In this document: positions 1 to 7,723 of the stretch, in pieces
Numbering within the stretch: position 1 is the stretch's first letter
How the letters are laid out: the number at the start of each line of letters is the position of its first letter
Assembly (NCBI GenBank): GCA_029779995.1
Contig: JAKOZM010000015.1
Span: 1 to 7,723, forward strand
Direction of reading: 5' to 3'
Length of the DNA: 7,723 nt
Source: Actinomycetes bacterium
GTDB taxonomy: Bacteria > Actinomycetota > Actinomycetes > S36-B12 > UBA10799
Made by a program: the position numbers and the translations under genes
The notes under the pieces: generated by a model
What the model saw: the letters and a program-made list of their open reading frames with translations, nothing else
What the model was told of the DNA's origin: nothing
The model's database searches: none

Positions 1-1648
1 CCGTCCTCGTTCACCTCCTCGTCGGCTGGGCCTTCGGACCATATGCGGTGGGTCACGAGCTGGGGTCGTTCGAGGAGACCAGCGACCTGTCCAGGGCGGC
101 CGTCGTCGCGGGCATCGTCCTCGGCGTGCTCGTGCTCGTCGTCGGCGTCGTCGACCTGCCTCGCAGCGTGCCCCTGACGGCCCTGGCCCTCGCGGTGACC
201 GGGATGTTCGCCTCCCGCTTCATCATCCGATCGCGGCGCACGCAACGTGCCGTGCACACCGACGCTGCCCGCCGGGCCATCGTCTTCGGCGCCGGCTCGG
301 GCGGGCGCGTCCTGGTCCAGAGCCTGATCCGCGACCCCGAGAACGGCCTTGCGCCGGTCGCGCTCCTCGACGACGACCGGGGCAAGAGCCGGCTGCGCTT
401 CCACGGCGTCAAGGTGCGAGGAACCCGAGAGGACCTTGCCGAGGTCGCAGCCCGCTACAGCGCAACCACCCTCGTCATCGCCGTGCCCAGCGCATCGGCC
501 GACACGGTGCGGGACCTGTCAGCCCGGGCGCGCGAAGCGGGTCTCGAGGTGCTCGTCCTCCCCCCGGTCAGTGAGCTGTTCGGCGGCCGCCCGACGGCAT
601 CCGACCTGCGCTCCCTCGACGTCGCAGACCTCCTGGGCCGCCAGCCGGTCGACCTCGACATGCGGGCGATCACCGACCAGCTCACGGGCAAGCGAGTGCT
701 CGTCACCGGGGCCGGCGGGTCGATCGGCTCTGAGCTGTGCCGCCAGATCAGCCGGTTCAGCCCGGCGACCCTGGTGATGCTCGACCGCGACGAGAGTGGG
801 CTGCACGGCACCCAGCTGTCGATCGATGGCCAGGCCCTGCTCGACTCCGATGACCTGGCCCTGTGCGACATCCGCGACCCCGAGAGCCTGCGCAGGGTCT
901 TCGAGCGCGCCCAGCCCGAGGTCGTCTTCCACGCAGCCGCGCTCAAACACCTCACGATGCTCGAACGGCACCCCGGGGAAGCCTTCAAGACCAACGTCGT
1001 CGGCACGCTCAACGTCCTTGAGGCGGCGCGCGCCGTGGGCGTCGCAACCTTCGTCAACATCTCCACCGACAAGGCGGCGCGCCCGACCTGCGTGCTCGGC
1101 TGGTCGAAGCGGGTCGCCGAGCGCCTGACCGCCGGGTTCAACGAGGAGTGCCCGGGTCGCTACGTCAGCGTGCGCTTCGGCAATGTTCTCGGGTCCCGTG
1201 GGTCTGTCGTGCTCTCGTTCATGGAACAGATCCGCAAGGGTGGTCCCGTGACGGTGACCGACCCTGACGTGGAGCGCTACTTCATGCTCATCCCCGAGGC
1301 CTGCCAGCTCGTGCTGCAGGCCGGGGCGGTCGGCACCGGTGGCGAGGTCATGGTGCTCGACATGGGGTCTCCCGTGAAGATCGTCGACGTCGCCAAGACG
1401 ATGATCGACCTGTCCGGGCGCACCGACATCGACATCGTCTACACCGGTCTACGCCCCGGGGAGAAGCTCACCGAAGAGCTCTTCACCCCCGGCGAGGAGA
1501 TCCTGCGCTCGTCCCACCCCCTCATCTCGCAGGTGCACGTACCGGCTCTGGGCGCCAGCGAGGTCCACGCGTCCGCACCTGGTGACGACGTCGACATCCG
1601 CGACTGGATGCTCCGGCGTGGGGGCAGCAACCTCTCGGGCATCGCCTC

Positions 1649-1652
<4 letters not shown>
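1..1652 (+). CDS. pglF: Membrane-bound UDP-sugar (UDP-GlcNAc) 4,6-dehydratase, PglF/WbpM/CapD type, 5' truncated
   Basis: Family role: membrane-anchored C4,C6-dehydration of UDP-GlcNAc to the 4-keto-6-deoxy sugar, the first step towards bacillosamine-type sugars. The frame is open to the left edge (first whole codon at 3), so GTG 48 is not the likely start; the missing part would hold the first membrane helices. Counting from GTG 48, GSFEE (6-10) matches the loop after the second helix of this family, and two hydrophobic helices follow (about 19-37 and 41-59). A first Rossmann-like domain starts at VFGAGSGG (79-86). The catalytic extended-SDR domain starts at VTGAGGSIGSEL (219-230), with HAAALKH (295-301) and STDKA (339-343). 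The usual Met (or Tyr) four residues before the second Lys is Leu350 (LGWSK, 350-354); the family's Asp/Lys pair is kept as D341/K342. The stop overlaps the aminotransferase start by 4 bases (ATGA). Family is secure; exact substrate is inferred from neighbours. Confidence 0.93.
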
Positions 1653-2798
<1,146 letters not shown>

Positions 2799-2806
<8 letters not shown>

Positions 2807-3431
2807 CCCCAAACGTGCGCTGGACCTCGTCCTCGGGGTCCCCGCCCTCGTCCTGAGCCTGCCGGTCCAAGCGGTGGTCGCCCTCGCGGTCAGGTGGCGC
2901 CTGGGCAGCCCCGCGCTGTTTCGACAGCAACGGCCGGGTCTGCACGGCGAGCCGTTCACGATGATGAAGTTCCGCACGATGGTCGACCCCGATCCGGGCC
3001 GCGGGTTGGTCACCGACGAGGAACGACTCACGACGTTCGGGTCCTTCCTCAGGTCCACGAGCCTCGACGAGCTCCCGGCCCTCGTTCACGTCGTGCGTGG
3101 CCAGATGTCCCTGGTCGGCCCCCGCCCGTTGCTCTTGCGGTACCTGGATCGGTACTCCCCGGAGCAGGCACGTCGCCACGAGGTTCGGCCCGGGCTGACC
3201 GGCCTGGCGCAGGTCAACGGTCGCAATGCCACCACGTGGGAACGGCGGCTCGCCCTCGACGTCGAGTATGTCGACACGCACTCGATCCGACTCGACCTGC
3301 GAATCATTCGGGACACTGTCATGGCGGTCGTCAGGCGACGGGGCGTCTCCGGCGAAGGCACGGCCACCATGACCGAGTTCATTGGAGATCCTCGAGTATC
3401 CGACTTGACCGAGGGAGACACCCATGCATGA
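2799..3431 (+). CDS. pglC: Undecaprenyl-phosphate phosphoglycosyl transferase (bacterial sugar transferase, PglC-like)
   Basis: Transfers a sugar-1-phosphate from a UDP-sugar to undecaprenyl phosphate at the inner face of the membrane, starting glycan assembly. From GTG 2799 the protein is 210 residues, the usual size of the small monotopic PglC class. It opens with the family pattern KRxxD (5-9) and a hydrophobic segment (about 9-31) with internal prolines (P15, P22), as expected of a re-entrant membrane helix. Then come FRQQRPG (41-47), MMKFRTM (55-61), LRSTSLDELP (84-93) with the catalytic Asp90-Glu91 pair, SLVGPRP (104-110), and RPGLTGLAQVNGR (130-142). An ATG at 2727 in the same frame would add 24 residues without family resemblance and overlap the aminotransferase by 80 bases. 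GTG 2799 gives the 8-base overlap also seen at the next junction, so it is preferred although no strong ribosome site is seen. With neighbouring PglF-, PglE- and PglD-like genes, the donor is probably UDP-diacetylbacillosamine or an isomer. Confidence 0.92.
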
Positions 3432-4056
3432 GCTGGTGATCGTTGGTTGCGGCGGCTTCGGCCGTGAGGTGGCAGACGTGATCTCCGCGATCAATGTGCA
3501 GGCGCCGACCTTCGACCTTGTGGGATTCGTGGACGACGACCCGTCATCCGAAGACATCGAACGAATCGCCCGCCTTGGCCTGCCACACCTCGGCACGGTG
3601 GCGGACGCGCTGGCTGGGCCGGCACGGCAGTACGCCTTGGGCATAGGGAGCGGCGCAGTGCGCCGCTTGCTCGACCGTCGTTTCGAGGCCGCAGGTTGGG
3701 CGGCGCCCGTGCTGGTTCATCCGCACGCGTCCAATGGAGCAGATGTCGACTTCGGGCCCGGAACGATCCTCTGCGCCGGCGCCCGACTGACTACGAACAT
3801 CCGGCTGGGTCGTCACGTACACGTGAACCTCAACAGCACCATCGGACACGACACATCCCTTCTCGACTACGTCACCGTCAATCCGCTGGTCGCTGTGTCC
3901 GGTGGGGTCACGGTTGGCGAGGCCTCGACGCTGGGGACCCATTCGGCGGTGCTCCAGAACCTCGCCATCGGCCACGACTCATTCGTCGGAGGAAGCGCGC
4001 TGGTCGTCAAGGACGTGGCTGACAACACTGTGGTGAAGGGCGTTCCTGCGCGATGA
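3424..4056 (+). CDS. pglD: Sugar O/N-acetyltransferase with left-handed beta-helix (PglD/NeuD family)
   Basis: Predicted to N-acetylate the C4 amino group of the UDP-4-amino-4,6-dideoxy sugar with acetyl-CoA, finishing UDP-N,N'-diacetylbacillosamine; cytosolic, normally a trimer. It has 210 residues. The N-terminal sugar-nucleotide domain carries VGCGGFGRE (7-15), the family GxGGxGxE motif, and FVDDD (35-39). From about residue 100 hexapeptide-repeat turns build the beta-helix. NSTIGHD (137-143) contains the likely catalytic base His142 followed by an acidic residue (Asp143), matching the His-Glu pair of PglD. The start is supported by GAGGGAG at 3411-3417, six bases before ATG 3424, and overlaps the phosphoglycosyl transferase by 8 bases. 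The protein stops right at GVPAR, where many relatives carry a few more residues; this is caused by the ATGA junction with the next gene. NeuD-type sialic acid O-acetyltransferase is the alternative within the family, but the neighbours argue for PglD. Confidence 0.92.
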   Translation: MHELVIVGCGGFGREVADVISAINVQAPTFDLVGFVDDDPSSEDIERIARLGLPHLGTVADALAGPARQYALGIGSGAVRRLLDRRFEAAGWAAPVLVHPHASNGADVDFGPGTILCAGARLTTNIRLGRHVHVNLNSTIGHDTSLLDYVTVNPLVAVSGGVTVGEASTLGTHSAVLQNLAIGHDSFVGGSALVVKDVADNTVVKGVPAR

Positions 4057-5273
4057 GGGTTGCCTTCGTCTCCCAGTGGTTCCCCCCGGAGAACGGCGCA
4101 GTCGTTCCGTGGAACATTGCGACTGGTTTGGCCCAACTCGGGCATGAGGTTGACGTCCTCACCGCGTTTCCCAACTACCCCAGCGGGGTCATCCAGGACG
4201 GATGGAAACAGCGGCTATACACGCGAGAGAGGATCCTGCCCAACGTCACTGTGCACCGATCGCCCGTGTACCCCAGCCATGACGCGAACCCCGTGAGACG
4301 AATGGCGACCTACCTCAGCCACGCCATGAGCGCGACAACGATGTCGGCGAACAGGATTCCCAGACCCGACGTCTGGCTCATCTACTCATCGCCCGCCACG
4401 GCAGCACTGCCAGCCCAGCTGGCGCGCCCAGGCCGGCGTGCGCCCACATGCCTGCTGATCCAAGACCTCTGGCCGGACTCCGTCAGTGGCAGCGACATGG
4501 TTGACGGAGCCGCAGCACGACTCACACAGAAAGGGCTTACGACGTACGTCAACGCCTCGTACCGGCGGGCGGCCAGGATCGGAGTCATCTCGCCCGGGAT
4601 GACGCGAATGCTAACGGACCGTGGCGTGCCAGGCGAGAAGATTGAGTGGACGCCGAACTGGATGCCGGACGAAACCGCCCCTGCCATGGTGGCCCGCTCA
4701 ATGCTGCGGCTGCCTGAGCAAGGCCGGCTCTTCCTGTACGCGGGCAACCTCGGCGGACTGCAGGGCCTCGACGGGCTGGTCGACGCATTCGAGAAGGTCC
4801 CGGAAGCCACCCTTGCCCTCATGGGGGACGGGATCGAACGAATAGAGCTCGAGCGCCGTGCAGCGAGGATCCCCAACGTTCACGTACTTCCCGCCGTGGA
4901 CCAGTCGTCAGTCGCTGAGTACCTGGCCGCGGCCGACGTCTTGGTCGTGTCCCTCAAGGACACTGCGTTGCTCCGCGTCACCATGCCGAGCAAGATGCAG
5001 GTTTCCCTCAGGGCTGGCCGACCAGTGCTTGTTCACGGCGCGGGGGATGCCGCCGATCTGATCCAGGCTACGGGTGCCGGTGCCACCGCCGCGCCTGGAG
5101 ACGCAGCGGCCATCATCGCGGCGATCTCACGGTTGACGACCGCACCTAGCGGGCAGCTTGCCTCTATGGGTTCAGCAGCCCGGACCTGCTACGAGAAGCA
5201 CTTCACTCCAGAGGTCGGCGCACGCCGACTTGAGACAATGCTGATGAACGCACAGAAGGACGGACGACCATGA
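4053..5273 (+). CDS. GT4-family glycosyltransferase, WbuB-like (candidate L-FucNAc/L-PneNAc transferase)
   Basis: A GT-B fold, retaining glycosyltransferase of family 4, 406 residues, acting at the cytosolic membrane face on the lipid-linked intermediate. The N-terminal domain shows FPPENGA (10-16), TAFPNYPSG (37-45), YPSHD (73-77) and IQDLWPDSV (136-144), a combination I associate with WbuB/WcaI-type enzymes. The C-terminal donor-binding domain begins around LFLYAGNLGGLQGLDGL (226-242), followed by LMGDG (256-260), AAADVLVVSLKD (292-303) and TMPSKM...AGRPVLV (310-327). WbuB of E. coli lies beside the L-FucNAc genes fnlABC; here CapE- and CapF-like genes follow directly, so an N-acetyl-6-deoxy-L-hexosamine is the likely donor. 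The acceptor would be the diacetylbacillosamine-type lipid made by the upstream genes. ATG 4053 overlaps the acetyltransferase stop as ATGA; the nearest purine-rich stretch (GAAGGG, 4035-4040) is rather far at 12 bases. Family call is secure, donor and acceptor are inference. Confidence 0.88.
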   Translation: MRVAFVSQWFPPENGAVVPWNIATGLAQLGHEVDVLTAFPNYPSGVIQDGWKQRLYTRERILPNVTVHRSPVYPSHDANPVRRMATYLSHAMSATTMSANRIPRPDVWLIYSSPATAALPAQLARPGRRAPTCLLIQDLWPDSVSGSDMVDGAAARLTQKGLTTYVNASYRRAARIGVISPGMTRMLTDRGVPGEKIEWTPNWMPDETAPAMVARSMLRLPEQGRLFLYAGNLGGLQGLDGLVDAFEKVPEATLALMGDGIERIELERRAARIPNVHVLPAVDQSSVAEYLAAADVLVVSLKDTALLRVTMPSKMQVSLRAGRPVLVHGAGDAADLIQATGAGATAAPGDAAAIIAAISRLTTAPSGQLASMGSAARTCYEKHFTPEVGARRLETMLMNAQKDGRP

Positions 5274-6298
5274 GTGGCTTTTCAGGCGCGGCAGTCACGA
5301 TCACCGGAGGCACAGGGTCGTTTGGGTCGACGATGACCCGGCACTTGCTGTCCCGAGGCGTCGCGCGGATCAACATCCTCAGCCGCGACGAGGCCAAGCA
5401 GGACGACATGCGCCAGCGCCTTGGCGACTCCCGCGTGCGGTTCTTCGTCGGTGACGTCCGTGACTACGAGAGCGTCGAAAGCGCGGTGATCGGCGCCGAC
5501 TTCGTCTTCCACGCCGCCGCGCTCAAGCAAGTGCCCTCGTGTGAGTTCTTCCCGGACCAGGCCGTCAAGACCAACATCATGGGGAGCAAGAACGTCATCG
5601 AGGCTTCCCACCGCCAAGCTGTCCGCTCGGTCGTCTGCCTGAGCACCGACAAGGCCGTCTACCCGGTCAATGCCATGGGCATGTCCAAGGCCCTCATGGA
5701 GAAGACGGCGCAGGCCTTCGCCCGCAACAACCCCGACTCGCGGACCACGGTCTCGATCACCCGGTACGGCAACGTCATGTACTCACGAGGGTCCGTCATC
5801 CCGCTGTTCGTGCGCCTGCTTCGAGAGGGGAAGCCGCTCACCGTGACGGAGCCGTCGATGACTCGTTACCTGATGTCCCTCCAGGAGTCGGTAGACCTCG
5901 TCGAACACGCCTTCCTCCACGCCGCCCCAGGGGACCTCTTCGTGAAGAAGGCCCCTGCCAGCACGGTCGATACCCTCGCGCGCGCCGTGTCGCGAGTCTT
6001 GGGGTACGGAGAGCCTGACGTCCGCACGATCGGCATGCGGCACGGCGAGAAGATGTTCGAGACCCTGCTGACCCGCGAGGAGGTCATCCAGTCCACGGAC
6101 CAGGGGGACTACTTCAGGGTTCCCCTGGATGCCCGCGCACTCGATTACGGCATCTACGTCGAGCACGGTGAGAGTGGCGTGGCCGCGTCCAACGAATACG
6201 ACTCGACCACGACACGTCAGCTGACGGTCGAGGAGACCGAGCAACTCCTGCTCACCCTCCCGGAGATCCAGGCGATGGTCTCGGGAGTCCCGCGATGA
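5270..6298 (+). CDS. capE: UDP-GlcNAc 4,6-dehydratase (5-inverting), CapE/WbjB/FnlA type
   Basis: Soluble extended-SDR enzyme that takes UDP-GlcNAc to UDP-2-acetamido-2,6-dideoxy-beta-L-arabino-hexos-4-ulose, dehydrating C4/C6 and inverting C5; first step to UDP-L-FucNAc. The length (342 residues) equals that of Staphylococcus aureus CapE as I recall it. ITGGTGSFGS (11-20) binds NADP(H); HAAALKQVP (81-89) is the family block; CLSTDKAVYPVNAMGMSK (123-140) carries Asp127/Lys128 and the Met136-x3-Lys140 pair in place of the SDR Tyr-x3-Lys. MRHGEKMFETLLT (256-268) and NEYDSTTTRQLTVEE (308-322) are C-terminal hallmarks of CapE/WbjB and separate it from retaining dehydratases such as the gene at the left edge. 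ATG 5270 forms an ATGA overlap with the glycosyltransferase, and AGAAGGA (5254-5260) sits nine bases before it. The following CapF-type gene confirms the pathway. Confidence 0.95.
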   Translation: MSGFSGAAVTITGGTGSFGSTMTRHLLSRGVARINILSRDEAKQDDMRQRLGDSRVRFFVGDVRDYESVESAVIGADFVFHAAALKQVPSCEFFPDQAVKTNIMGSKNVIEASHRQAVRSVVCLSTDKAVYPVNAMGMSKALMEKTAQAFARNNPDSRTTVSITRYGNVMYSRGSVIPLFVRLLREGKPLTVTEPSMTRYLMSLQESVDLVEHAFLHAAPGDLFVKKAPASTVDTLARAVSRVLGYGEPDVRTIGMRHGEKMFETLLTREEVIQSTDQGDYFRVPLDARALDYGIYVEHGESGVAASNEYDSTTTRQLTVEETEQLLLTLPEIQAMVSGVPR

Positions 6299-7404
6299 GG
6301 GTCTTGATCACCGGCGGGTCGGGCTTCCTCGGCTGGCACACGCGACTCCGGCTTCACGCACAGGCCGAGCATGAGGTTGCCATCGTGACGCGGGAGTCAT
6401 GGCCCGACCTGCGCGCGCTCGCCGCCGAGACTGAAGCCGTCATCCATATTGCAGGTGTGAACCGCGGTGACGACGACGAGGTCGTGGACGACAACGTTCG
6501 CCTCGCCGAGGACGTCGCGGCTGCCGTGCGTGAAACCGGCCGCCCCGTCCGCGTCGTCTACGCCAACTCGATCCAGTCCGGCAACGGCACCGCTTACGGC
6601 ACGGGCAAGGAGCGGGCGGCCGAGGTTCTTCGCGATCTCGAGAGCAGCGGCAGCACGGTGGTCGACGTGCGGCTGCCCAACATCTTCGGCGAACACGGTC
6701 GGCCTCGCTACAACAGCTTTGTCGCCACGTTCGTCCATGCCGTTGCGGCAGGAGAGACACCGCAGGTGTCCGACCGCCCAGTCGAGCTGCTGCACGCGCA
6801 GGGCGCCGCGCAGGTCCTGATCGACGGATTGACCACGGGCCAAGAGCAACTCGACCCCAGCGGGGCCGAGGTAAGGGTTCAGGAGGTCTTGGACCTGCTT
6901 CTCGAGTTCGAAGCAAGCTACAGAACAGGCGAGTTCCCCGACCTGTCCACGGCGTTCCGGGTCGAGCTCTTCAACACGTACCGAACAGCCCTGTTTCCGC
7001 ATCGCTATCCCATACCGCTGAGGCCCAACACCGACGCGCGTGGAACATTCGTCGAGACGGTGCGGAGCCGTGGTGGCGAGGGACAGTCAAGCGTTTCGAC
7101 AACGATGCCCGGCGTCACCCGCGGGGAGCACTTCCACCTCACCAAGATCGAGAGGTTCGCAGTCGTCCAGGGAAGCGCGACGATCGCCCTCCGCCGCCTG
7201 TTCCATGACGATGTCGTGGAGTTTGCGGTGCACGGCCATGCTCCCTGCGCCATCGACATGCCGGTCGGGTGGGCGCACAACATCACGAACACGGGGGAGG
7301 GCGTCCTCATCACACAGTTCTGGTCGCACGAGTTGTTCCGGTCAGATGCGCCCGACACGTTTCCGCAGTCGGTGGAACGGGAACGAAGTCAATCAGATGG
7401 CTGA
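6295..7404 (+). CDS. capF: CapF/WbjC/FnlB-type bifunctional epimerase-reductase (SDR plus C-terminal cupin)
   Basis: Converts the CapE product to UDP-2-acetamido-2,6-dideoxy-beta-L-talose (UDP-N-acetyl-L-pneumosamine): in the family the zinc cupin domain does C3 epimerisation and the SDR domain the NADPH-dependent C4 reduction. Length is 369 residues, the same as S. aureus CapF as I recall it. SDR domain: ITGGSGFLG (5-13), HIAGVNR (51-57), Ser92 in NSIQ, Tyr101-x3-Lys105 (YGTGK), RLPNIFGE (126-133). Cupin domain from about residue 240: DARGTFVE (247-254), GVTRGEHFHLTKIERF (273-288) with probable metal ligands His279, His281 and Glu286, then VGWAHNITNTG (324-334) with His328, and LFRSDAPDTFPQS at the C terminus. 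No key residue appears lost. ATG 6295 overlaps the CapE stop as ATGA, with GGGAG (6283-6287) seven bases upstream. The usual third partner, the CapG 2-epimerase, does not follow. Confidence 0.95.
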   Translation: MRVLITGGSGFLGWHTRLRLHAQAEHEVAIVTRESWPDLRALAAETEAVIHIAGVNRGDDDEVVDDNVRLAEDVAAAVRETGRPVRVVYANSIQSGNGTAYGTGKERAAEVLRDLESSGSTVVDVRLPNIFGEHGRPRYNSFVATFVHAVAAGETPQVSDRPVELLHAQGAAQVLIDGLTTGQEQLDPSGAEVRVQEVLDLLLEFEASYRTGEFPDLSTAFRVELFNTYRTALFPHRYPIPLRPNTDARGTFVETVRSRGGEGQSSVSTTMPGVTRGEHFHLTKIERFAVVQGSATIALRRLFHDDVVEFAVHGHAPCAIDMPVGWAHNITNTGEGVLITQFWSHELFRSDAPDTFPQSVERERSQSDG

Positions 7405-7633
7405 TGTGAACCCCGAGATGACGGGCGAGGGCTCGGCCTCACCACCGATCCAGGGCGTGAGCCGTGATGATGGCAGCCACGTGTTCGGTGCTCTTCTCCC
7501 CCAAGCCGTCGCACTGCGTGAACCCGCTTACGCAGCGCTCGGCTCGCTGAGCGATGCGGCGAGATCCCAGCTGGCCCAATGGCTCAGACCGACGGCGTCT
7601 GACCCGGATCCGCGAGTAGCTCGTGATCGTTGA
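7397..7633 (+). CDS. Small hypothetical protein, 78 residues, no recognised family
   Basis: I do not recognise this frame. From ATG 7397 it encodes 78 residues: a polar, Gly/Ser/Pro-rich N-terminal third (about 1-27), then an Ala/Leu-rich stretch likely to form helices (about 30-66, with LREPAYAALGSL and ARSQLAQWL), ending in an acidic/basic tail. No signal peptide or membrane segment is evident. It overlaps the capF stop by 8 bases, the spacing seen at two other junctions of the operon. A GTG at 7406 is an alternative non-overlapping start. No strong ribosome site is visible. The other two forward frames are interrupted by stops here, and codon third positions lean to G/C, which mildly supports coding. 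It could be a real accessory gene, the remnant of a degraded gene, or chance. It occupies the place where a CapG 2-epimerase might be expected, but shows no likeness to one. Confidence 0.45.
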   Translation: MADVNPEMTGEGSASPPIQGVSRDDGSHVFGALLPQAVALREPAYAALGSLSDAARSQLAQWLRPTASDPDPRVARDR

Positions 7634-7723
7634 GGTCGGCTTGCTGATCGGGTCGTTGGTGGGGCGTGATCGGCGGGTGGGCAGGCTGGTGTTCCCAGTG
7701 GCGCTCTGGGCTGCGGTTCTCCG
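7623..7723 (+). CDS. N-terminus of a possible membrane protein, 3' truncated by the window edge
   Basis: A frame opens at GTG 7623 and stays open to the edge (33 codons). An in-frame TAG at 7617-7619 means no earlier start is possible. The residues begin V/MIVEVGLLIGSLVG (1-14), then a basic stretch RDRRVGR (15-21) and a second hydrophobic run LVFPVALWAAVL (22-33). This alternation of hydrophobic and arginine-rich segments resembles the start of a polytopic inner-membrane protein. At this position in a glycan operon a Wzy-type polymerase, O-antigen ligase or flippase would make sense, but 33 residues are too few to name a family. It overlaps the preceding 78-codon frame by 11 bases, in keeping with the packed operon. 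No good Shine-Dalgarno is seen. Confidence 0.4.
   Translation, partial: MIVEVGLLIGSLVGRDRRVGRLVFPVALWAAVL

Noticed and set aside
924..946. A 23-base stretch nearly identical to 5504-5526 (one mismatch) in the CapE-like gene
   Set aside because: Both encode the conserved VFHAAALK block of the same dehydratase superfamily, so shared ancestry and codon bias explain it; not taken as a recombination or attachment site.
3424..5273. Impression of slightly lower GC and more A/T-ended codons in the acetyltransferase and GT4 genes
   Set aside because: Hand counts of a few lines gave about 60-68% GC against about 70-72% further left; the difference is small, inconsistent between lines and not enough to claim horizontal transfer.
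7040..7396. Upstream extension of the 78-codon frame inside capF, starting as early as 7040
   Set aside because: This part is the Ser/Arg-rich shadow of the capF cupin domain, whose metal-binding residues are intact in the other frame; only the portion from 7397 onward is plausible as a gene.

Overview
The window is a dense, one-strand stretch of a surface-polysaccharide (or glycan) biosynthesis operon. It very probably comes from a high-GC actinobacterium. The basis is the strongly G/C-ended codon use, several GTG starts, and protein variants typical of Actinobacteria, such as the STDKAARPTCVLGWSKR region of the first dehydratase. No marker in the window fixes genus or species.

Layout, all on the + strand: (1) from the left edge to 1652, the 3' part of a large membrane-bound nucleotide-sugar 4,6-dehydratase (PglF/WbpM/CapD type); (2) 1649-2806, a PLP-dependent sugar aminotransferase (PglE type); (3) 2799-3431, a monotopic phosphoglycosyl transferase (PglC type); (4) 3424-4056, a left-handed beta-helix sugar N-acetyltransferase (PglD type); (5) 4053-5273, a GT4 glycosyltransferase resembling WbuB; (6) 5270-6298, a CapE/WbjB/FnlA-type inverting UDP-GlcNAc 4,6-dehydratase; (7) 6295-7404, a CapF/WbjC/FnlB-type two-domain epimerase/reductase; (8) 7397-7633, an unrecognised 78-residue reading frame; (9) 7623 to the right edge, the first 33 residues of a possible membrane protein.

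Read as a pathway, genes 1, 2 and 4 turn UDP-GlcNAc into UDP-N,N'-diacetylbacillosamine, or a very similar 2,4-diacetamido-2,4,6-trideoxyhexose. Gene 3 would put that sugar-phosphate on undecaprenyl phosphate to start the glycan. Genes 6 and 7 also start from UDP-GlcNAc but lead to the L-series sugars UDP-N-acetyl-L-pneumosamine and UDP-N-acetyl-L-fucosamine. Gene 5 is a plausible transferase for that L-sugar as the second residue. The third L-FucNAc enzyme, the CapG/WbjD/FnlC 2-epimerase, does not follow gene 7 as it often does elsewhere.

Consecutive reading frames overlap by 4, 8 or 11 bases throughout. No intergenic gap remains, and no promoter, terminator, RNA gene, mobile element or CRISPR array can be supported here. 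The operon start lies left of the window and it continues to the right. The parts are known families. What deserves attention is their combination, the absent 2-epimerase, and the small unknown frame with its overlapping membrane-protein start.
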